DNA from: Caulobacter sp. NIBR2454 | Lineage (GTDB): Bacteria > Pseudomonadota > Alphaproteobacteria > Caulobacterales > Caulobacteraceae | Assembly (NCBI RefSeq): GCF_027474405.1 | Contig: NZ_CP114871.1 | Location: 1,125,001-1,189,000 of the forward strand | Direction of reading: 5' to 3' | Length of the DNA: 64,000 nucleotides | Shown: positions 23,989 to 33,028 of the stretch, piece after piece | How positions within the stretch are numbered: position 1 is the first letter of the stretch | How the letters are laid out: every line of letters starts with the position of its first letter | Translations under genes and position numbers: made by a program | Notes under the pieces: model-generated | What the model saw: the letters and a program-made list of their open reading frames with translations, nothing else | Database searches by the model: none | Told to the model about the DNA's origin: nothing

Positions 23989-24372
23989 TCAGCCGTGGCC
24001 AAGCGCTAGGGCGACCAACGAAGCGAGCTCGGCCTGATCAAACGGCTTGGTCAGGAAGCCCAGCGCGCCGCCGTCCAGCGCCTGTCTTTGACGCCGTTCG
24101 TCCGGGAAGGCAGTGACGAAAATGATGGGCGTGGCGCGGCCTTCACCCCTCAGCCGCGCTAGCAGCTCCAGGCCATTCATGCCGGGCATCTGCACGTCGC
24201 TGACGATGCAGGCGGGGGCGGCGACGGTCGGGTCGTCCAACCAGGCTTCGGCCGAAGCGAACAGCTGGACGCTGTACCCGAGCGAGCGAAGGAGGCGGCC
24301 GGTGGCGGCGCGCACGGATGGATCGTCGTCGATGACGCAGATGAGCGGAGAGGGGGACACGGGGGCACGCAA
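23989..24372 (-). CDS. Stand-alone FixJ-type receiver domain protein
   Basis: 127 aa if TTG 24372 is used (GTG 24360 is an equally good start; neither has a clear ribosome site). Receiver only: ICVIDDDPSVRAATGRLLRSLG, phospho-acceptor Asp in SDVQMPGMNG, FVTAF, and TKPFD with the conserved Lys. No output domain. Located downstream of a histidine kinase/FixJ operon and preceded by the same DNA site as that operon (24443-24456), so it may compete for phosphate as a sink or act as a modulator. Confidence 0.8.
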   Translation of the reverse strand: MRAPVSPSPLICVIDDDPSVRAATGRLLRSLGYSVQLFASAEAWLDDPTVAAPACIVSDVQMPGMNGLELLARLRGEGRATPIIFVTAFPDERRQRQALDGGALGFLTKPFDQAELASLVALALGHG

Positions 24373-24442
24373 CCAATCAACGCCGCGGGAAGAAGACTGC
24401 GACCCACTCTGAATGCGTCAAAGCCGCGTTGGGAGATATCAT

Positions 24443-24456
24443 ACTGTGGTCGTAAC
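24443..24456. promoter_or_regulatory. Candidate FixJ-type regulator site, copy 1
   Basis: ACTGTGGTCGTAAC, about 70 bases upstream of the stand-alone receiver. Matches 11 of 14 bases of the site at 26740-26753. Confidence 0.5.
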
Positions 24457-24470
24457 CGACGCTGTCGATA

Positions 24471-25112
24471 TCACCTCGTCCCATCGTCGCGCCGCAAGCG
24501 TCGCACGCCAAGCTCGTCGGCCATGCCGATGAGATCGACTACGCCGCGGGCGCCCAGCTTCTGCATCATGTTGCCCCGGTGGATCTTAACGGTGACCTCG
24601 GCAAGGCCCAGCTCGTGGGCGATCTGCTTGTTGAGCAAGCCGCGGGCGACCAGGGCGAAGACCTCGCGCTCCCGAGGCGTCAGCGTCTCAAAGCGTGCGC
24701 GCAGCACGTCCATGGAGGCTTCCAGGCGGCGGGAGACACGATCGCGCTCCAGCGCCGCGGTGACGGCGTCGAGCATCTCCTGATCGCGAAAGGGCTTGGA
24801 CAGAAAGTCCACGGCGCCGGCCTTCATGGCCTGCACCGACATGGGCACGTCGCCGTGACCTGTCATAAAGACGATCGGCACGTTGCGGCCCTGACGCGAC
24901 AGCTGGCTCTGCAGGTCGAGCCCGCTCAGGCCCGGCATACGCACGTCCAGCACAAGGCAGGTCGGACCGTCGGGAAAGGGCGCTTGAATCAGCTCGGCGG
25001 CGGAGCTGAACAACTGTGCGGACAGGCCAACGCTGCGAAACAGCCTGCCGAGCGCCTCGCGCAGGGCGTTGTCGTCGTCCACAACCAGCACGCACGACTG
25101 CGACGCGTTCAT
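24471..25112 (-). CDS. FixJ/NarL-family response regulator
   Basis: 213 aa: receiver domain VLVVDDDNALREALGRLF ... LDVRMPGLSGLDLQ (Asp) ... FMTGHGDVPMSVQAMKAGAVDFLSKPF, then a LuxR-type HTH LTPREREVFALVARGLLNKQIAHELGLAEVTVKIHRGNMM (~residues 145-185). Starts inside the stop of the histidine kinase (ATGA, 25109-25112), so both are translationally coupled. Likely binds ACTAYGGTCGTAGT-like sites found upstream of the kinase and of the receiver gene. Confidence 0.9.
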   Translation of the reverse strand: MNASQSCVLVVDDDNALREALGRLFRSVGLSAQLFSSAAELIQAPFPDGPTCLVLDVRMPGLSGLDLQSQLSRQGRNVPIVFMTGHGDVPMSVQAMKAGAVDFLSKPFRDQEMLDAVTAALERDRVSRRLEASMDVLRARFETLTPREREVFALVARGLLNKQIAHELGLAEVTVKIHRGNMMQKLGARGVVDLIGMADELGVRRLRRDDGTR

Positions 25113-26659
25113 GCTCTTTCTCCGACGGGCAGTTCGAAGCTGAATGTGGCGCCATGCTCTGGATTGTCGCCAGCCCAGATCCGCCCGCCGTGGGTCTCGA
25201 CGATGGAACGGCAGATGGAGAGCCCCATCCCCAGGCCGTCTGGACGGGTCGTATAGAAGGCGTCGAACAGGCGCATCGCGCCATCGGAGCCCAGGCCGAC
25301 GCCGGTGTCGGTCACGGACACGCCCGCCCGGTCGTCGCGGCGCCAGGTTGAGACCGTCAGACGCCGCTCGCGGCCTTCGACGGCCTCCATGGCGTGTACC
25401 CCATTCAGCATCAGGTTCAGGAGGACCTGCTGCAGCTCGATCCTGTCGCCGAGCGGGCCAGGCCCTTCGTGGGCAAGGTCCAGCGCCATGGTCACCTGGT
25501 TTTGCGAACACTGGCGCTCCACAAGCCGGACTGTCTCCTCCACCAGAACGCCCAGATCGACCGGCTCCGTCTGTCGCGGACTCTTGCGGGCGAGGGCGCG
25601 TAGCCGCGCCACGACGGCGCTGGCCCGGTCGGCGTCAGCCACGCTCTGGCGTACGCCTTCACGCACTTCATCCAAGGGCGGCGGGTCAAGATCGAGGAAG
25701 CGCAAGGTGGCCTGGCCGTTGGTCACGATGGCGGCGAGGGGCTGGTTGACCTCGTGGGCGATCGACGCGGTCAGTTCGCCAAGCGCGGTCACCCGGCTGA
25801 CGTGGGCCAGGGCGCTCTGGGCCTCCATCAAGGCTTCCTGGGCCCGGTTACGCTCGCTGACGTCGAAGATGCTGCCCATCGCCCAACCCTGTTCGCGGCC
25901 TTCGGCGGGGAAGGTGAGGACAAAGTGGACGGCGATCCTGCGGCCGTCGAGGGTGTTGAGGAAGGTGTCGGCCTGCACCTGATCGCGCCCTTCCCACAGG
26001 GCCTGGAGGATCTCGGAAAAGGCGTTGGTGGCCGCCTGCCGCACCTCGTCCTGCGCCGCCAGCAGCGAGGCCTTGTCCGGCGCGGCGAGCACCTTGAGCG
26101 TGGCCTCGTTGGCGTCGATGAGGCGCGCCTTGCTGGACGCCTCGTCGATGATATGCGGGTTATCCGCCAAGTGCCGCGCCAGGTCCCTGACGCCCTGGGT
26201 CCGCAGCGACTGCAGAAGCGAAAGCACTTGCGACCAGTCCTCCTCCCACAGCATGGCGCCGGCGGAATCAAAGATCGTCCGATAGCGGCGCTCCCGTGCG
26301 CGCAGGGCTTCGGTGCTCTGCAACGAGCGGACGGCGAGGGTCGTGGTGATGGCGATGGCCGACAGGCTCACCGCGCAGCGCGCCAAGGCGCCGCCGACGG
26401 CGCCGTGGTGGACCAGTCCATAGCTGAGGAGCGTCAGGCCCCCGCAGGCGCCGCCAACGATCAGCACGCCGCGCGTGCCCGTGAAGGTCATCGAGAGCAT
26501 GATCACCACCACGTAGAGGACGGCGACAGTGAACGTCTCGGCGCGGAAGGTGTCGAAGATGAAGATCGCCGCGGCCAGGGCGACGGCAGTGGCGATGCGC
26601 ACTGGCGTAGCGGGCCATGGGCGCGGTTCGCCGCCGGCGGCGGAGTGCGGCGGTGTCAA
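25109..26659 (-). CDS. PAS-type sensor histidine kinase
   Basis: 516 aa. N-terminal membrane region with several helices (ATAVALAAAIFIFDTF, VAVLYVVVIMLSMTF, GVLIVGGACGGLTLLSYGL, CAVSLSAIAITTTLAVRSL; residues ~22-115), a PAS-like domain (~125-270, ending GSIFDVSERNRAQEALMEAQ), HisKA with phospho-His in ASIAHEVNQPLAAIVTNGQA (~300), and an HATPase domain (LMLNGVHAME, DTGVGLG, GLGMGLSICRSIVETHGG). Similar in layout to FixL/StyS-type sensors. Operon with the FixJ-type regulator downstream. Confidence 0.9.
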   Translation of the reverse strand: MTPPHSAAGGEPRPWPATPVRIATAVALAAAIFIFDTFRAETFTVAVLYVVVIMLSMTFTGTRGVLIVGGACGGLTLLSYGLVHHGAVGGALARCAVSLSAIAITTTLAVRSLQSTEALRARERRYRTIFDSAGAMLWEEDWSQVLSLLQSLRTQGVRDLARHLADNPHIIDEASSKARLIDANEATLKVLAAPDKASLLAAQDEVRQAATNAFSEILQALWEGRDQVQADTFLNTLDGRRIAVHFVLTFPAEGREQGWAMGSIFDVSERNRAQEALMEAQSALAHVSRVTALGELTASIAHEVNQPLAAIVTNGQATLRFLDLDPPPLDEVREGVRQSVADADRASAVVARLRALARKSPRQTEPVDLGVLVEETVRLVERQCSQNQVTMALDLAHEGPGPLGDRIELQQVLLNLMLNGVHAMEAVEGRERRLTVSTWRRDDRAGVSVTDTGVGLGSDGAMRLFDAFYTTRPDGLGMGLSICRSIVETHGGRIWAGDNPEHGATFSFELPVGERA

Positions 26660-26739
26660 TTGTCGTCTCCCCTTGCGGCCGGGGCTTTGCGCCCGACGGC
26701 CGCCCCGTCCTGGCGCAACCTGAGCCGCTGGCCAATAAC

Positions 26740-26753
26740 ACTATGGTCGTAGT
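26740..26753. promoter_or_regulatory. Candidate FixJ-type regulator site, copy 2
   Basis: ACTATGGTCGTAGT, a quasi-palindrome (ACTA...TAGT) 81 bases upstream of the kinase start. Second copy before the receiver gene, suggesting autoregulation. Confidence 0.5.
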
Positions 26754-26777
26754 GGAGGAGCAACGGGTCGGTGCCCG

Positions 26778-28046
26778 TCAGGCCTCGCCATAGACCGCAT
26801 TTCGGAAGTCATGGTGCAAGGTTCCATCAAACGGAATGCGCTGCACCAGGAAGACGGCGGCCAGGTCGTTGGCCGGGTCGATCCAGAACAGGGTCGAGGC
26901 GTAGCCATCCCAGAAGAATTCGCCGACCTCGCCGCGATTTTCCGCCGGATCGGCTGGCGGGGCGGTCCGGACGGCGAAGTCGAAACCGAACCCGACCGAA
27001 CCCTTGCTCGGCAGGAAGTGGCGTGAGGTTATCGCCGGATCGAGCTGGTCGCTGGCCATCAACCGGATGGTCGAGGGTTTCAGGATCTTGGCGCCATCCA
27101 GTGTGCCGCCCGCCAGAAGCATCCGGCAAAAGCGCATGTAGTCGTCGATGGACGAGACCAGTCCGGCGCCGCCCATGGTCAAGCGTCGGGATGGGGCGAA
27201 GTTGTTGGCCCGGGTCTGCTCATCGGACTGGCGCACGAGGCCGCCTTGCTGTCCGCCCACATAGACAGTCGCGAGGCGATCCAGCTTGGCGGCGGGCTGG
27301 GTCCAGCCCGTATCGGCCATCTTCAACGGCTCGAGCACGCGACGGCGCACATGAGCCTCGAAGGGCTCGCCCGCCAGGGTCTCCACCAGCAGCGCCTGCA
27401 CATCGACGGCGGCGCTGTAGCTCCAGATTTCGCCAGGATCGGCCAGCAGCGGCAGCGAGGCCAGGCGGCGCCCCGCCTCGGCGAGGTCATTGGCGGGATT
27501 GAGCGGATCGGCCCGCTTGTAGGCCAGGTCGGCCGCCGTCTCGCCGGAGCCATAGGACAGGCCTGCGGTGTGCCGTAGCAGATCGCGGATAAGAACCGGG
27601 CGGCTCGCGGGGCTCAAGCCGCCCGCGCCGCGGTCGACCTGCATCTGCGCGAATTGGGGCAGATAGCGCGCGATCGGATCGTCCAGATGGAACCGGCCCT
27701 GCTCCCAAAGCTGCATGAGCGCCACGCCGGTGACGGGCTTGGTCATCGAATAGATCTGAAACAGCGTGCGCCGGTCCAGGGGGCGGCGAGCCTCCCGGTC
27801 CGCGAAACCTGTGGCGTGGAAATATCGCTCGCGGCCGCCCTGCCAGATCAGGGCCGAGGCTCCCGCCACCCGGCCGGCGGCCACCATCTGATCCAGAGCA
27901 GAGTCGATCCGGCGCGGCTGCAGCCGAAGCACCTTTGGCCGCGACGCGACGTGGGCGGCGGCGCCTGAGGCGGGCAGGGCCCAGCCGGCCATGGCGGCGG
28001 CGCCAACCGTCTTGATGAAGCGTCGGCGGTCATTTGGCGGGGGCAT
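26778..28046 (-). CDS. Beta-lactamase-fold serine hydrolase (class C-like esterase/peptidase)
   Basis: 422 aa. Twin-arginine-type leader (NDRRRFIKTVGAAAMAGWALP, residues ~5-25). Catalytic S-x-x-K is SMTK in FQIYSMTKPVTGVAL (~residue 100); the Tyr motif is WSYSAAVD (~205). Family: beta-lactamase/transpeptidase-like, mostly esterases (EstB-like) or D-aminopeptidases. ATG 28046 chosen over an in-frame TTG three bases earlier. Divergent from the AraC regulator at 28178. Confidence 0.85.
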   Translation of the reverse strand: MPPPNDRRRFIKTVGAAAMAGWALPASGAAAHVASRPKVLRLQPRRIDSALDQMVAAGRVAGASALIWQGGRERYFHATGFADREARRPLDRRTLFQIYSMTKPVTGVALMQLWEQGRFHLDDPIARYLPQFAQMQVDRGAGGLSPASRPVLIRDLLRHTAGLSYGSGETAADLAYKRADPLNPANDLAEAGRRLASLPLLADPGEIWSYSAAVDVQALLVETLAGEPFEAHVRRRVLEPLKMADTGWTQPAAKLDRLATVYVGGQQGGLVRQSDEQTRANNFAPSRRLTMGGAGLVSSIDDYMRFCRMLLAGGTLDGAKILKPSTIRLMASDQLDPAITSRHFLPSKGSVGFGFDFAVRTAPPADPAENRGEVGEFFWDGYASTLFWIDPANDLAAVFLVQRIPFDGTLHHDFRNAVYGEA

Positions 28047-28177
28047 CAAAACCGTCCTTGTGCAATAAGGCTCGCGTTTCGCAAGCGCTGGCTGGCGCTA
28101 CTGTCCTTCGGCGGAGCGTGGTTGTGAAGCGTCGCCTTGCTGGCTTTGCCGCGCTCAATGGGCTGATAGTCTAGGGT

Positions 28178-28987
28178 ATGGCTGCTCCGTCCTTTTCCTC
28201 TGGCGCCTTCCTGGGCGACCGGTCCCGCGCCATCCAGGTTGCGGGTTTCAAGGTGGGGCTCTGGCGGGCGAGCCTGCCGCCCGAAGGCGTCCACACCCAT
28301 ATCCATGAGGACGCTCACTTCGTCCTCGCGCTCGACGGCGGCTACCACAGCCTCGCTCACGACGCCCGCACGCCGCGCGGCGTCGCGTTCGGGCCGGGAG
28401 CGCTGGTCTGGAATCCGCCGGGCGTGGAGCATCGCGATTCCTTCGAAAGGCCTGGCGGCCGCTTCTTGTCGGTCAGTTTCATGCCGCCCCAGGGAGCCGC
28501 CCAGGGCGACCCGCTGCGCTTGAGGGAGCACTGCGCGGGCGCGGCGGCCCGTCGGCTAGTTGGGAGGCTCGCGCGCCTCGCCGATGGTGATGAGATCGCC
28601 GTGGAGGGTTTGGTGCTTGAAATGGCCGGCGCTGTGCTGACGGCGGCCGAGCTGGAGGAGGATCCGGCGCCGGACTGGCTGTTGCTGGCCGACGAGATGA
28701 TCGGCGATCTTTCCTGTCAGGCAGGGCTTGAGGTGCGTGAAGTGGCCCGCCAGGTCGGTGTGCATCCCGTCAGCCTGGCCCGCCGCTACCGGCGTCACTT
28801 TGGCCGCTCACCCGCAACCGCGATCCGTCTGGCGCGCGCGGACAGGGCTGCGGATTTGATCGCCCGCGGACGAGATTTGGTGGAGACCGCTATCGTCGCC
28901 GGCTACGCGGACCAGAGCCATCTGACGCGCGATTTTCGCGCCATCTATGGGTTGCCTCCTGCCCGGTATCGCGCCGCTTTCGCCTGA
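28178..28987 (+). CDS. AraC-family transcriptional regulator
   Basis: 269 aa. N-terminal cupin-like sensor (HTHIHEDAHFVLALDGGYHSLAHD ... FGPGALVWNPPGVEHRDSF, residues ~38-100) and C-terminal double HTH (VREVARQVGVHPVSLARRYRRHFGRSP ... LVETAIVAGYADQSHLTRDFRAIYGLPPARYR). Lies between the two serine hydrolase genes, so it may control either. Confidence 0.85.
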   Translation: MAAPSFSSGAFLGDRSRAIQVAGFKVGLWRASLPPEGVHTHIHEDAHFVLALDGGYHSLAHDARTPRGVAFGPGALVWNPPGVEHRDSFERPGGRFLSVSFMPPQGAAQGDPLRLREHCAGAAARRLVGRLARLADGDEIAVEGLVLEMAGAVLTAAELEEDPAPDWLLLADEMIGDLSCQAGLEVREVARQVGVHPVSLARRYRRHFGRSPATAIRLARADRAADLIARGRDLVETAIVAGYADQSHLTRDFRAIYGLPPARYRAAFA

Positions 28988-29059
28988 GCGGTTTCAGCTG
29001 TTCAAGATGTCGCGTCGGGCCGGCGCTATGGCGAACGCCAGTCACATCGGGGAATCCAT

Positions 29060-30142
29060 ATGCGTCTTCTGGTTACCGCCGCGCTTGGTCTAATCCTTCT
29101 GGCCGCGCCAGCTGGCGCGCAATCACCGCCTACAACACCGGTCAGTCCGGTGGTCGCCGCTGAAGGGCTGGCGGCCATGGATGCGCAAATCCGCGACGGC
29201 AAGTTCCAGAAGATCACCAGCGTCCTGATCGCCCAGCGCGGCCGGATGGTGCATGAGGCCTATTTCGACGAGGGGGGCGCGCAGGCGCGTCGCAACACCC
29301 GCTCGGTGACCAAGACGGTCACGGCGATGCTGGTGGGCGCCGCTATCGCGCGTGGCGACCTCAAGGGCGTGGACGTCCCGGTCGCTCCGTTCATCCCCGG
29401 GCCTTTCGAGCACCCGGACCCGCGCAAGTCGCGCATCACGGTCGAGGACTTCCTGACCATGAGTTCGCTGCTGGAGTGCGATGACTCCAACTCGTTCTCG
29501 CGCGGCAACGAGGAGCGGATGTACCTGATCGAGGACTGGGCCAAGTTCGCCCTCGACCTGCCGATCAAGGGCTTTCCCGAATGGACGCTCAAGCCGCAGG
29601 ATTCGCCCTATGGCCGCTCGTTCAGCTATTGCACGGCCGGGGTCGTCACCCTCGGCGCGGTGGTTCAGAAGGCGACCGGCCAGCCGTTGCCTGCCTTCGC
29701 CCACGACGCCCTGTTCGCTCCGCTCGGAATCGAGGGTGAGCGCTGGCAAGGATCGCCCACGGGCCTAGCCATGGGCGGCGGCGGCCTTGGCCTGCGCAGC
29801 CGCGATCTCCTGGCGCTGGGACGGCTGCTGCTTGATGGCGGTCGATGGGAGGGCCGCCAGGTGTTGCCGCCAGCCTGGGTGAAGGCGATGACCACCCCAC
29901 ATGCCAGCGTGTCCCCCGATCGTGGCGACTACGGCTATCTGGTCTGGCTGCCGACTTACAAGGTCGGCGAAGTCGCGCACAAGGCCTGGATGATGTCGGG
30001 CAGCGGCGGCAACAAGGTGATCGTGTTCCCCGATCTGGAGGCGGTGGTCGTGGTGACGACCGAGAACTTCAGAGTTCGCAACCCGCACGACGTCACCGAT
30101 TCGCTGATCACCGAGCATGTGCTGCCCGCCATTGGGCGCTGA
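29060..30142 (+). CDS. Exported beta-lactamase-fold serine hydrolase
   Basis: 360 aa. Signal peptide MRLLVTAALGLILLAAPAG-AQS. Catalytic S-x-x-K in NTRSVTKTVTAMLVG (~residue 80), Tyr motif RSFSYCTAGVV (~190), and a C-terminal MMSGSGGNKVIVFPDLE (K/H-S-G equivalent). Same superfamily as the gene at 26778 but only distantly similar. Periplasmic. ATG at 29060 follows GGGGAATCC. Substrate unknown. Confidence 0.85.
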   Translation: MRLLVTAALGLILLAAPAGAQSPPTTPVSPVVAAEGLAAMDAQIRDGKFQKITSVLIAQRGRMVHEAYFDEGGAQARRNTRSVTKTVTAMLVGAAIARGDLKGVDVPVAPFIPGPFEHPDPRKSRITVEDFLTMSSLLECDDSNSFSRGNEERMYLIEDWAKFALDLPIKGFPEWTLKPQDSPYGRSFSYCTAGVVTLGAVVQKATGQPLPAFAHDALFAPLGIEGERWQGSPTGLAMGGGGLGLRSRDLLALGRLLLDGGRWEGRQVLPPAWVKAMTTPHASVSPDRGDYGYLVWLPTYKVGEVAHKAWMMSGSGGNKVIVFPDLEAVVVVTTENFRVRNPHDVTDSLITEHVLPAIGR

Positions 30143-30211
30143 CGACGAAGCCGCCGCAAACCAAGTTCAGCAGCGGTTTCGTCAGTCTTCAGCGATGTGT
30201 GGAGGAAGTGG

Positions 30212-30284
<73 letters not shown>

Positions 30285-30364
30285 ACGTCCGTCTTCAGGC
30301 CCTGCGGCCCGTCAGCGAGGCGCGGAACATACTCGAAAACTTTCGCTTGGCAAGGGCGGTTTAC

Positions 30365-30706
30365 ATGGCGCGTCGAGACCTAACCGGAGCGGTCGATTTT
30401 CCTTATCTGGAGGGGTTTGCGGCGGGAGATCTGGGAGTGATCGAGGAGGTTCTGGCGCTCTTTTGTGAGCAGGCGGAGATCTGGAGCGCGCTGCTGGACA
30501 CCGATGGCGACCAGTGGATCGACGCCGTGCATACCATCAAGGGCGCGGCGCGGGGTGTGGGGGCCTTCGCCTTGGGCGATGCTTGCGAGCGCGCCGAGGC
30601 CATCGGTCCCGCGGGAATCGGAGCCGTCAAGGACGCCCTGGCGGCGGCGTTGATGGATGTGGCGGCCTATCGCCATGAGATGGCGCTAAGATCGCTGAAG
30701 GCCTGA
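30365..30706 (+). CDS. Hpt-domain phosphotransfer protein
   Basis: 113 aa. LEGFAAGDLGVIEEVLALFCEQAEIWSALL and AVHTIKGAARGVGAFALGDACERAE form the four-helix Hpt fold with the phospho-accepting His in H-T-I-K-G-A-A (~residue 57). Stand-alone Hpt proteins relay phosphate between hybrid kinases and response regulators. The ATG at 30365 is preferred over 30347 by domain start. No kinase next to it. Confidence 0.8.
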   Translation: MARRDLTGAVDFPYLEGFAAGDLGVIEEVLALFCEQAEIWSALLDTDGDQWIDAVHTIKGAARGVGAFALGDACERAEAIGPAGIGAVKDALAAALMDVAAYRHEMALRSLKA

Positions 30707-30709
30707 GCT

Positions 30710-31045
30710 TTAACCCTCGCGGGTCTTGTCCCAGACGGTGAATTCGTAGGCGATGCAGCGGTCGATCAGCTGGCGCCAAACCGGCTCGGCGATGGCTTCC
30801 GACAGACCAGCCTCGCGGGCGGCGGCCTTTACCTTGGTCACCACATCCTCGATGCGGGCGCGGTCGTGGACGGCGTTGCGGTTCGGCTTGATCCGCGCGG
30901 CGGCGTCCATATAGCGCTGACGCTCGGCCAGCATCAGGACAAGGGCCCGGTCGAGGGCGTCAACGCCCTGGCGCACATCGGCCATGGTCGTGCAGTCGGC
31001 GGGCGCTGGCCGGGGGTCGGTCGCGCTGAGGATGTCGTGGGGCAT
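30710..31045 (-). CDS. Chorismate mutase (type II, AroQ class)
   Basis: 111 aa: MADVRQGVDALDRALVLMLAERQRYMDAAARIKPNRNAVHDRARIEDVVTKVKAAAREAGL is the AroQ-alpha helical fold with the usual Arg/Lys residues (VDALD, R-x2-Y, K, R-x3-V). It converts chorismate to prephenate for Phe/Tyr synthesis. Start at MPHDIL (31045). Lies 7 bases after the LysR gene stop and may be co-transcribed with it. Convergent with hpt (3-base gap). Confidence 0.8.
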   Translation of the reverse strand: MPHDILSATDPRPAPADCTTMADVRQGVDALDRALVLMLAERQRYMDAAARIKPNRNAVHDRARIEDVVTKVKAAAREAGLSEAIAEPVWRQLIDRCIAYEFTVWDKTREG

Positions 31046-31052
31046 GAAGTCT

Positions 31053-32009
31053 CTAGATACCGGCGCCGTTGTCGAGGGTGCGGAGCGCCGCCTCATGGGC
31101 GGCGGCCTCCTCCAGAAGCCAGGAGACGAAGGCCTTCACCTGAGGCAGCCGTCCCTTGGCCTTGGGATGGACGACGTAATAGGCGAAGTCCACGGCGGTG
31201 GCGATCTCGAAAGGCGTCACCAGCCGACCCGACTCCAGGTCGGCCTGCGCCAGGGTGCGCTTGGCCAGGGCGACGCCGCGACCGTTGGCGGCCGCCTCGA
31301 TCACCAGGCTGGACTGGTTGAAGCGCGGCCCGCGCGCGCCATCCACAGTCTTGATGCCCCGCGCCGCCAGCCACATGGCCCAGTCGGGGCAGGAGTCGTC
31401 GGCGTCGGGCGAGCCGTCGTGCAGCAGGATGTGGCGCGCCAGATCGCTCGGATCGTTCAGCGGGTTCTGAGCCAGCAGGTCCGGGCTGGCCACGGGAATC
31501 ACGGTCTCGCTGAGCAGGCGGATGGTCTCAAGCCCCGGATAGCGGCCGGCGCCGTAGCGGATGGCCAGGTCCACTTCCCCGGCGGCGAAATCCACCACCT
31601 CCATGCCGGCCGACAGCCATACGTCTACCTGGGGTTGCGCCTCCTCGAACTTGCCAAGGCGTGGGACCAGCCACTTGGCGGCGAAGGAGGGGGCGGCGGT
31701 CAGGCTGAGGCGGCGGCCATCCACGGCTGCGGTCAGAAGGCTGGCCGCTTCTGCTAGACGATCGAAGGCCTCGCGCAGGGCCGGCAGGGCGGTCTGCGCC
31801 GCGTCAGTCAGCAGGAGCCCCTTGGGCGTGCGCTTGAACAAGGCCGCGCCCACATAGTCTTCGAGGTTCTGGATCTGCTGCGAGACCGCGCCGGGCGTCA
31901 CCGACAGCTCATCGGCGGCGCGGCTGAAGTTCAGATGGCGTGCGGCGGCCTCGAATGCGCGCAGGGCGTTCAGGGGCGGCAGGCGCCGTCTCTCGGTGCT
32001 TTTTTCCAT
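31053..32009 (-). CDS. LysR-family regulator (GcvA/AmpR-like)
   Basis: 318 aa. HTH region LPPLNALRAFEAAARHLNFSRAADELSVTPGAVSQQIQNLEDYVGAALFKRT is typical of the GcvA/AmpR group; effector domain follows (LSLTAAPSFAAKWLVPRL ... FAAGEVDLAIRYG). ATG at 32009 (MEKSTERRRL). Divergent from the sulfate-assimilation operon, with a 10-bp inverted repeat in the 176-base gap, so it is a candidate regulator of that operon. Confidence 0.85.
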   Translation of the reverse strand: MEKSTERRRLPPLNALRAFEAAARHLNFSRAADELSVTPGAVSQQIQNLEDYVGAALFKRTPKGLLLTDAAQTALPALREAFDRLAEAASLLTAAVDGRRLSLTAAPSFAAKWLVPRLGKFEEAQPQVDVWLSAGMEVVDFAAGEVDLAIRYGAGRYPGLETIRLLSETVIPVASPDLLAQNPLNDPSDLARHILLHDGSPDADDSCPDWAMWLAARGIKTVDGARGPRFNQSSLVIEAAANGRGVALAKRTLAQADLESGRLVTPFEIATAVDFAYYVVHPKAKGRLPQVKAFVSWLLEEAAAHEAALRTLDNGAGI

Positions 32010-32043
32010 GAGTTTTACTGAACGCCCCGGCAGAAGACCTCGT

Positions 32044-32076
32044 TTGCGAATTGGACCCTCGCGGATCAATTTGCAA
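32044..32076. promoter_or_regulatory. Inverted repeat between lysR and the cys operon
   Basis: TTGCGAATTG (32044-32053) and CAATTTGCAA (32067-32076) pair at 9 of 10 positions across a 13-nt spacer. Position 35 bases from the lysR start and 110 from cobA fits a LysR operator. Confidence 0.55.
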
Positions 32077-32185
32077 CCACCCGCTGGCGTATCGGCCCTT
32101 TTCGCTCGCGGGGGCTGCGGGGCGGATCTTCGGGTCTGCCCCGCAGGCGATTCCAGGAGCCAGCTTATAGAGGACCTAAAGCCTC

Positions 32186-33028
32186 ATGTCCCGCCAGGGC
32201 GCTTCCCCCGCAAAGCCCGGCCGGCTCGTCGTCCTCCGCGGCGGGCCTTCGAACACTCGCGTCACGGGCCGCGTGGTCCTGGTCGGCGCCGGTCCCGGCG
32301 ACCCAGAACTGCTGACGATCAAGGCGCTGAAAGCCCTGCAAGCCGCTGACGTGATCGTCCACGACGGCCTGGTCTCTCCCGAAATCCTCGATCTCGCTTC
32401 GTCCGCCGCCCGACGCATCGATGTGGCCAAGCGCAAGTCGCGCCACACCTTGCCGCAGGACGAGATCAACCGCTTGCTGGTGGCCTTGGCCCAGGAGGGT
32501 CTGTCGGTGGTGCGCCTCAAGGGCGGCGACCCCTTCATCTTCGGCCGCGGCGGCGAGGAGCTTGAGGCCTGCCGTGCGGCGGGCGTCGAGTGCGCCGTCA
32601 TTCCCGGCGTCACCGCCGCTCTGGCCGCCGGCGCCTCGGCTGGCGCGCCCCTGACCCATCGCGGCGCGGCCCAGGCGGTGACCTTCGTCACGGGCCATGC
32701 CGCACATGGCGAACCCGATCTGGACTGGGCGGCCCTGGCGCGTCCCAACCACACGGTCGTCATCTATATGGGCCTGTCGACCGCCGGCGTGATCGCCGAT
32801 CGCCTGACGGGCGCCGGTCGCTCGGCGGCGACGCCCGCGCTGGTCGTCGTCAACGCCAGCCGCGCCGACGAGCAGCGTATCGTCACCACGCTTGGCCAAC
32901 TTCCCGCCGTCGCGGCCGGGCTTGCCGGTCCGGCCCTCCTGATGGTGGGCGAGGCCATGGCCCTCGCCGCCGCCGGCGCGTCCGAGATCGTCCAACCCCT
33001 CCTGTCCAGCCGGAGCGTGGGCGCATGA
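32186..33028 (+). CDS. cobA: Uroporphyrinogen-III C-methyltransferase
   Basis: 280 aa. SAM-binding VVLVGAGPGDPELLTIKALKAL (~residue 32), GGDPFIFGRGGEELEACR (~120), IPGVTAALAAGASAGAPLTHRG (~145). Converts uroporphyrinogen III to precorrin-2, the siroheme precursor. Only the methyltransferase domain of CysG is present; the dehydrogenase/ferrochelatase part is absent here. First gene of the sulfate-assimilation operon, supplying siroheme for CysI. Confidence 0.9.
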   Translation: MSRQGASPAKPGRLVVLRGGPSNTRVTGRVVLVGAGPGDPELLTIKALKALQAADVIVHDGLVSPEILDLASSAARRIDVAKRKSRHTLPQDEINRLLVALAQEGLSVVRLKGGDPFIFGRGGEELEACRAAGVECAVIPGVTAALAAGASAGAPLTHRGAAQAVTFVTGHAAHGEPDLDWAALARPNHTVVIYMGLSTAGVIADRLTGAGRSAATPALVVVNASRADEQRIVTTLGQLPAVAAGLAGPALLMVGEAMALAAAGASEIVQPLLSSRSVGA

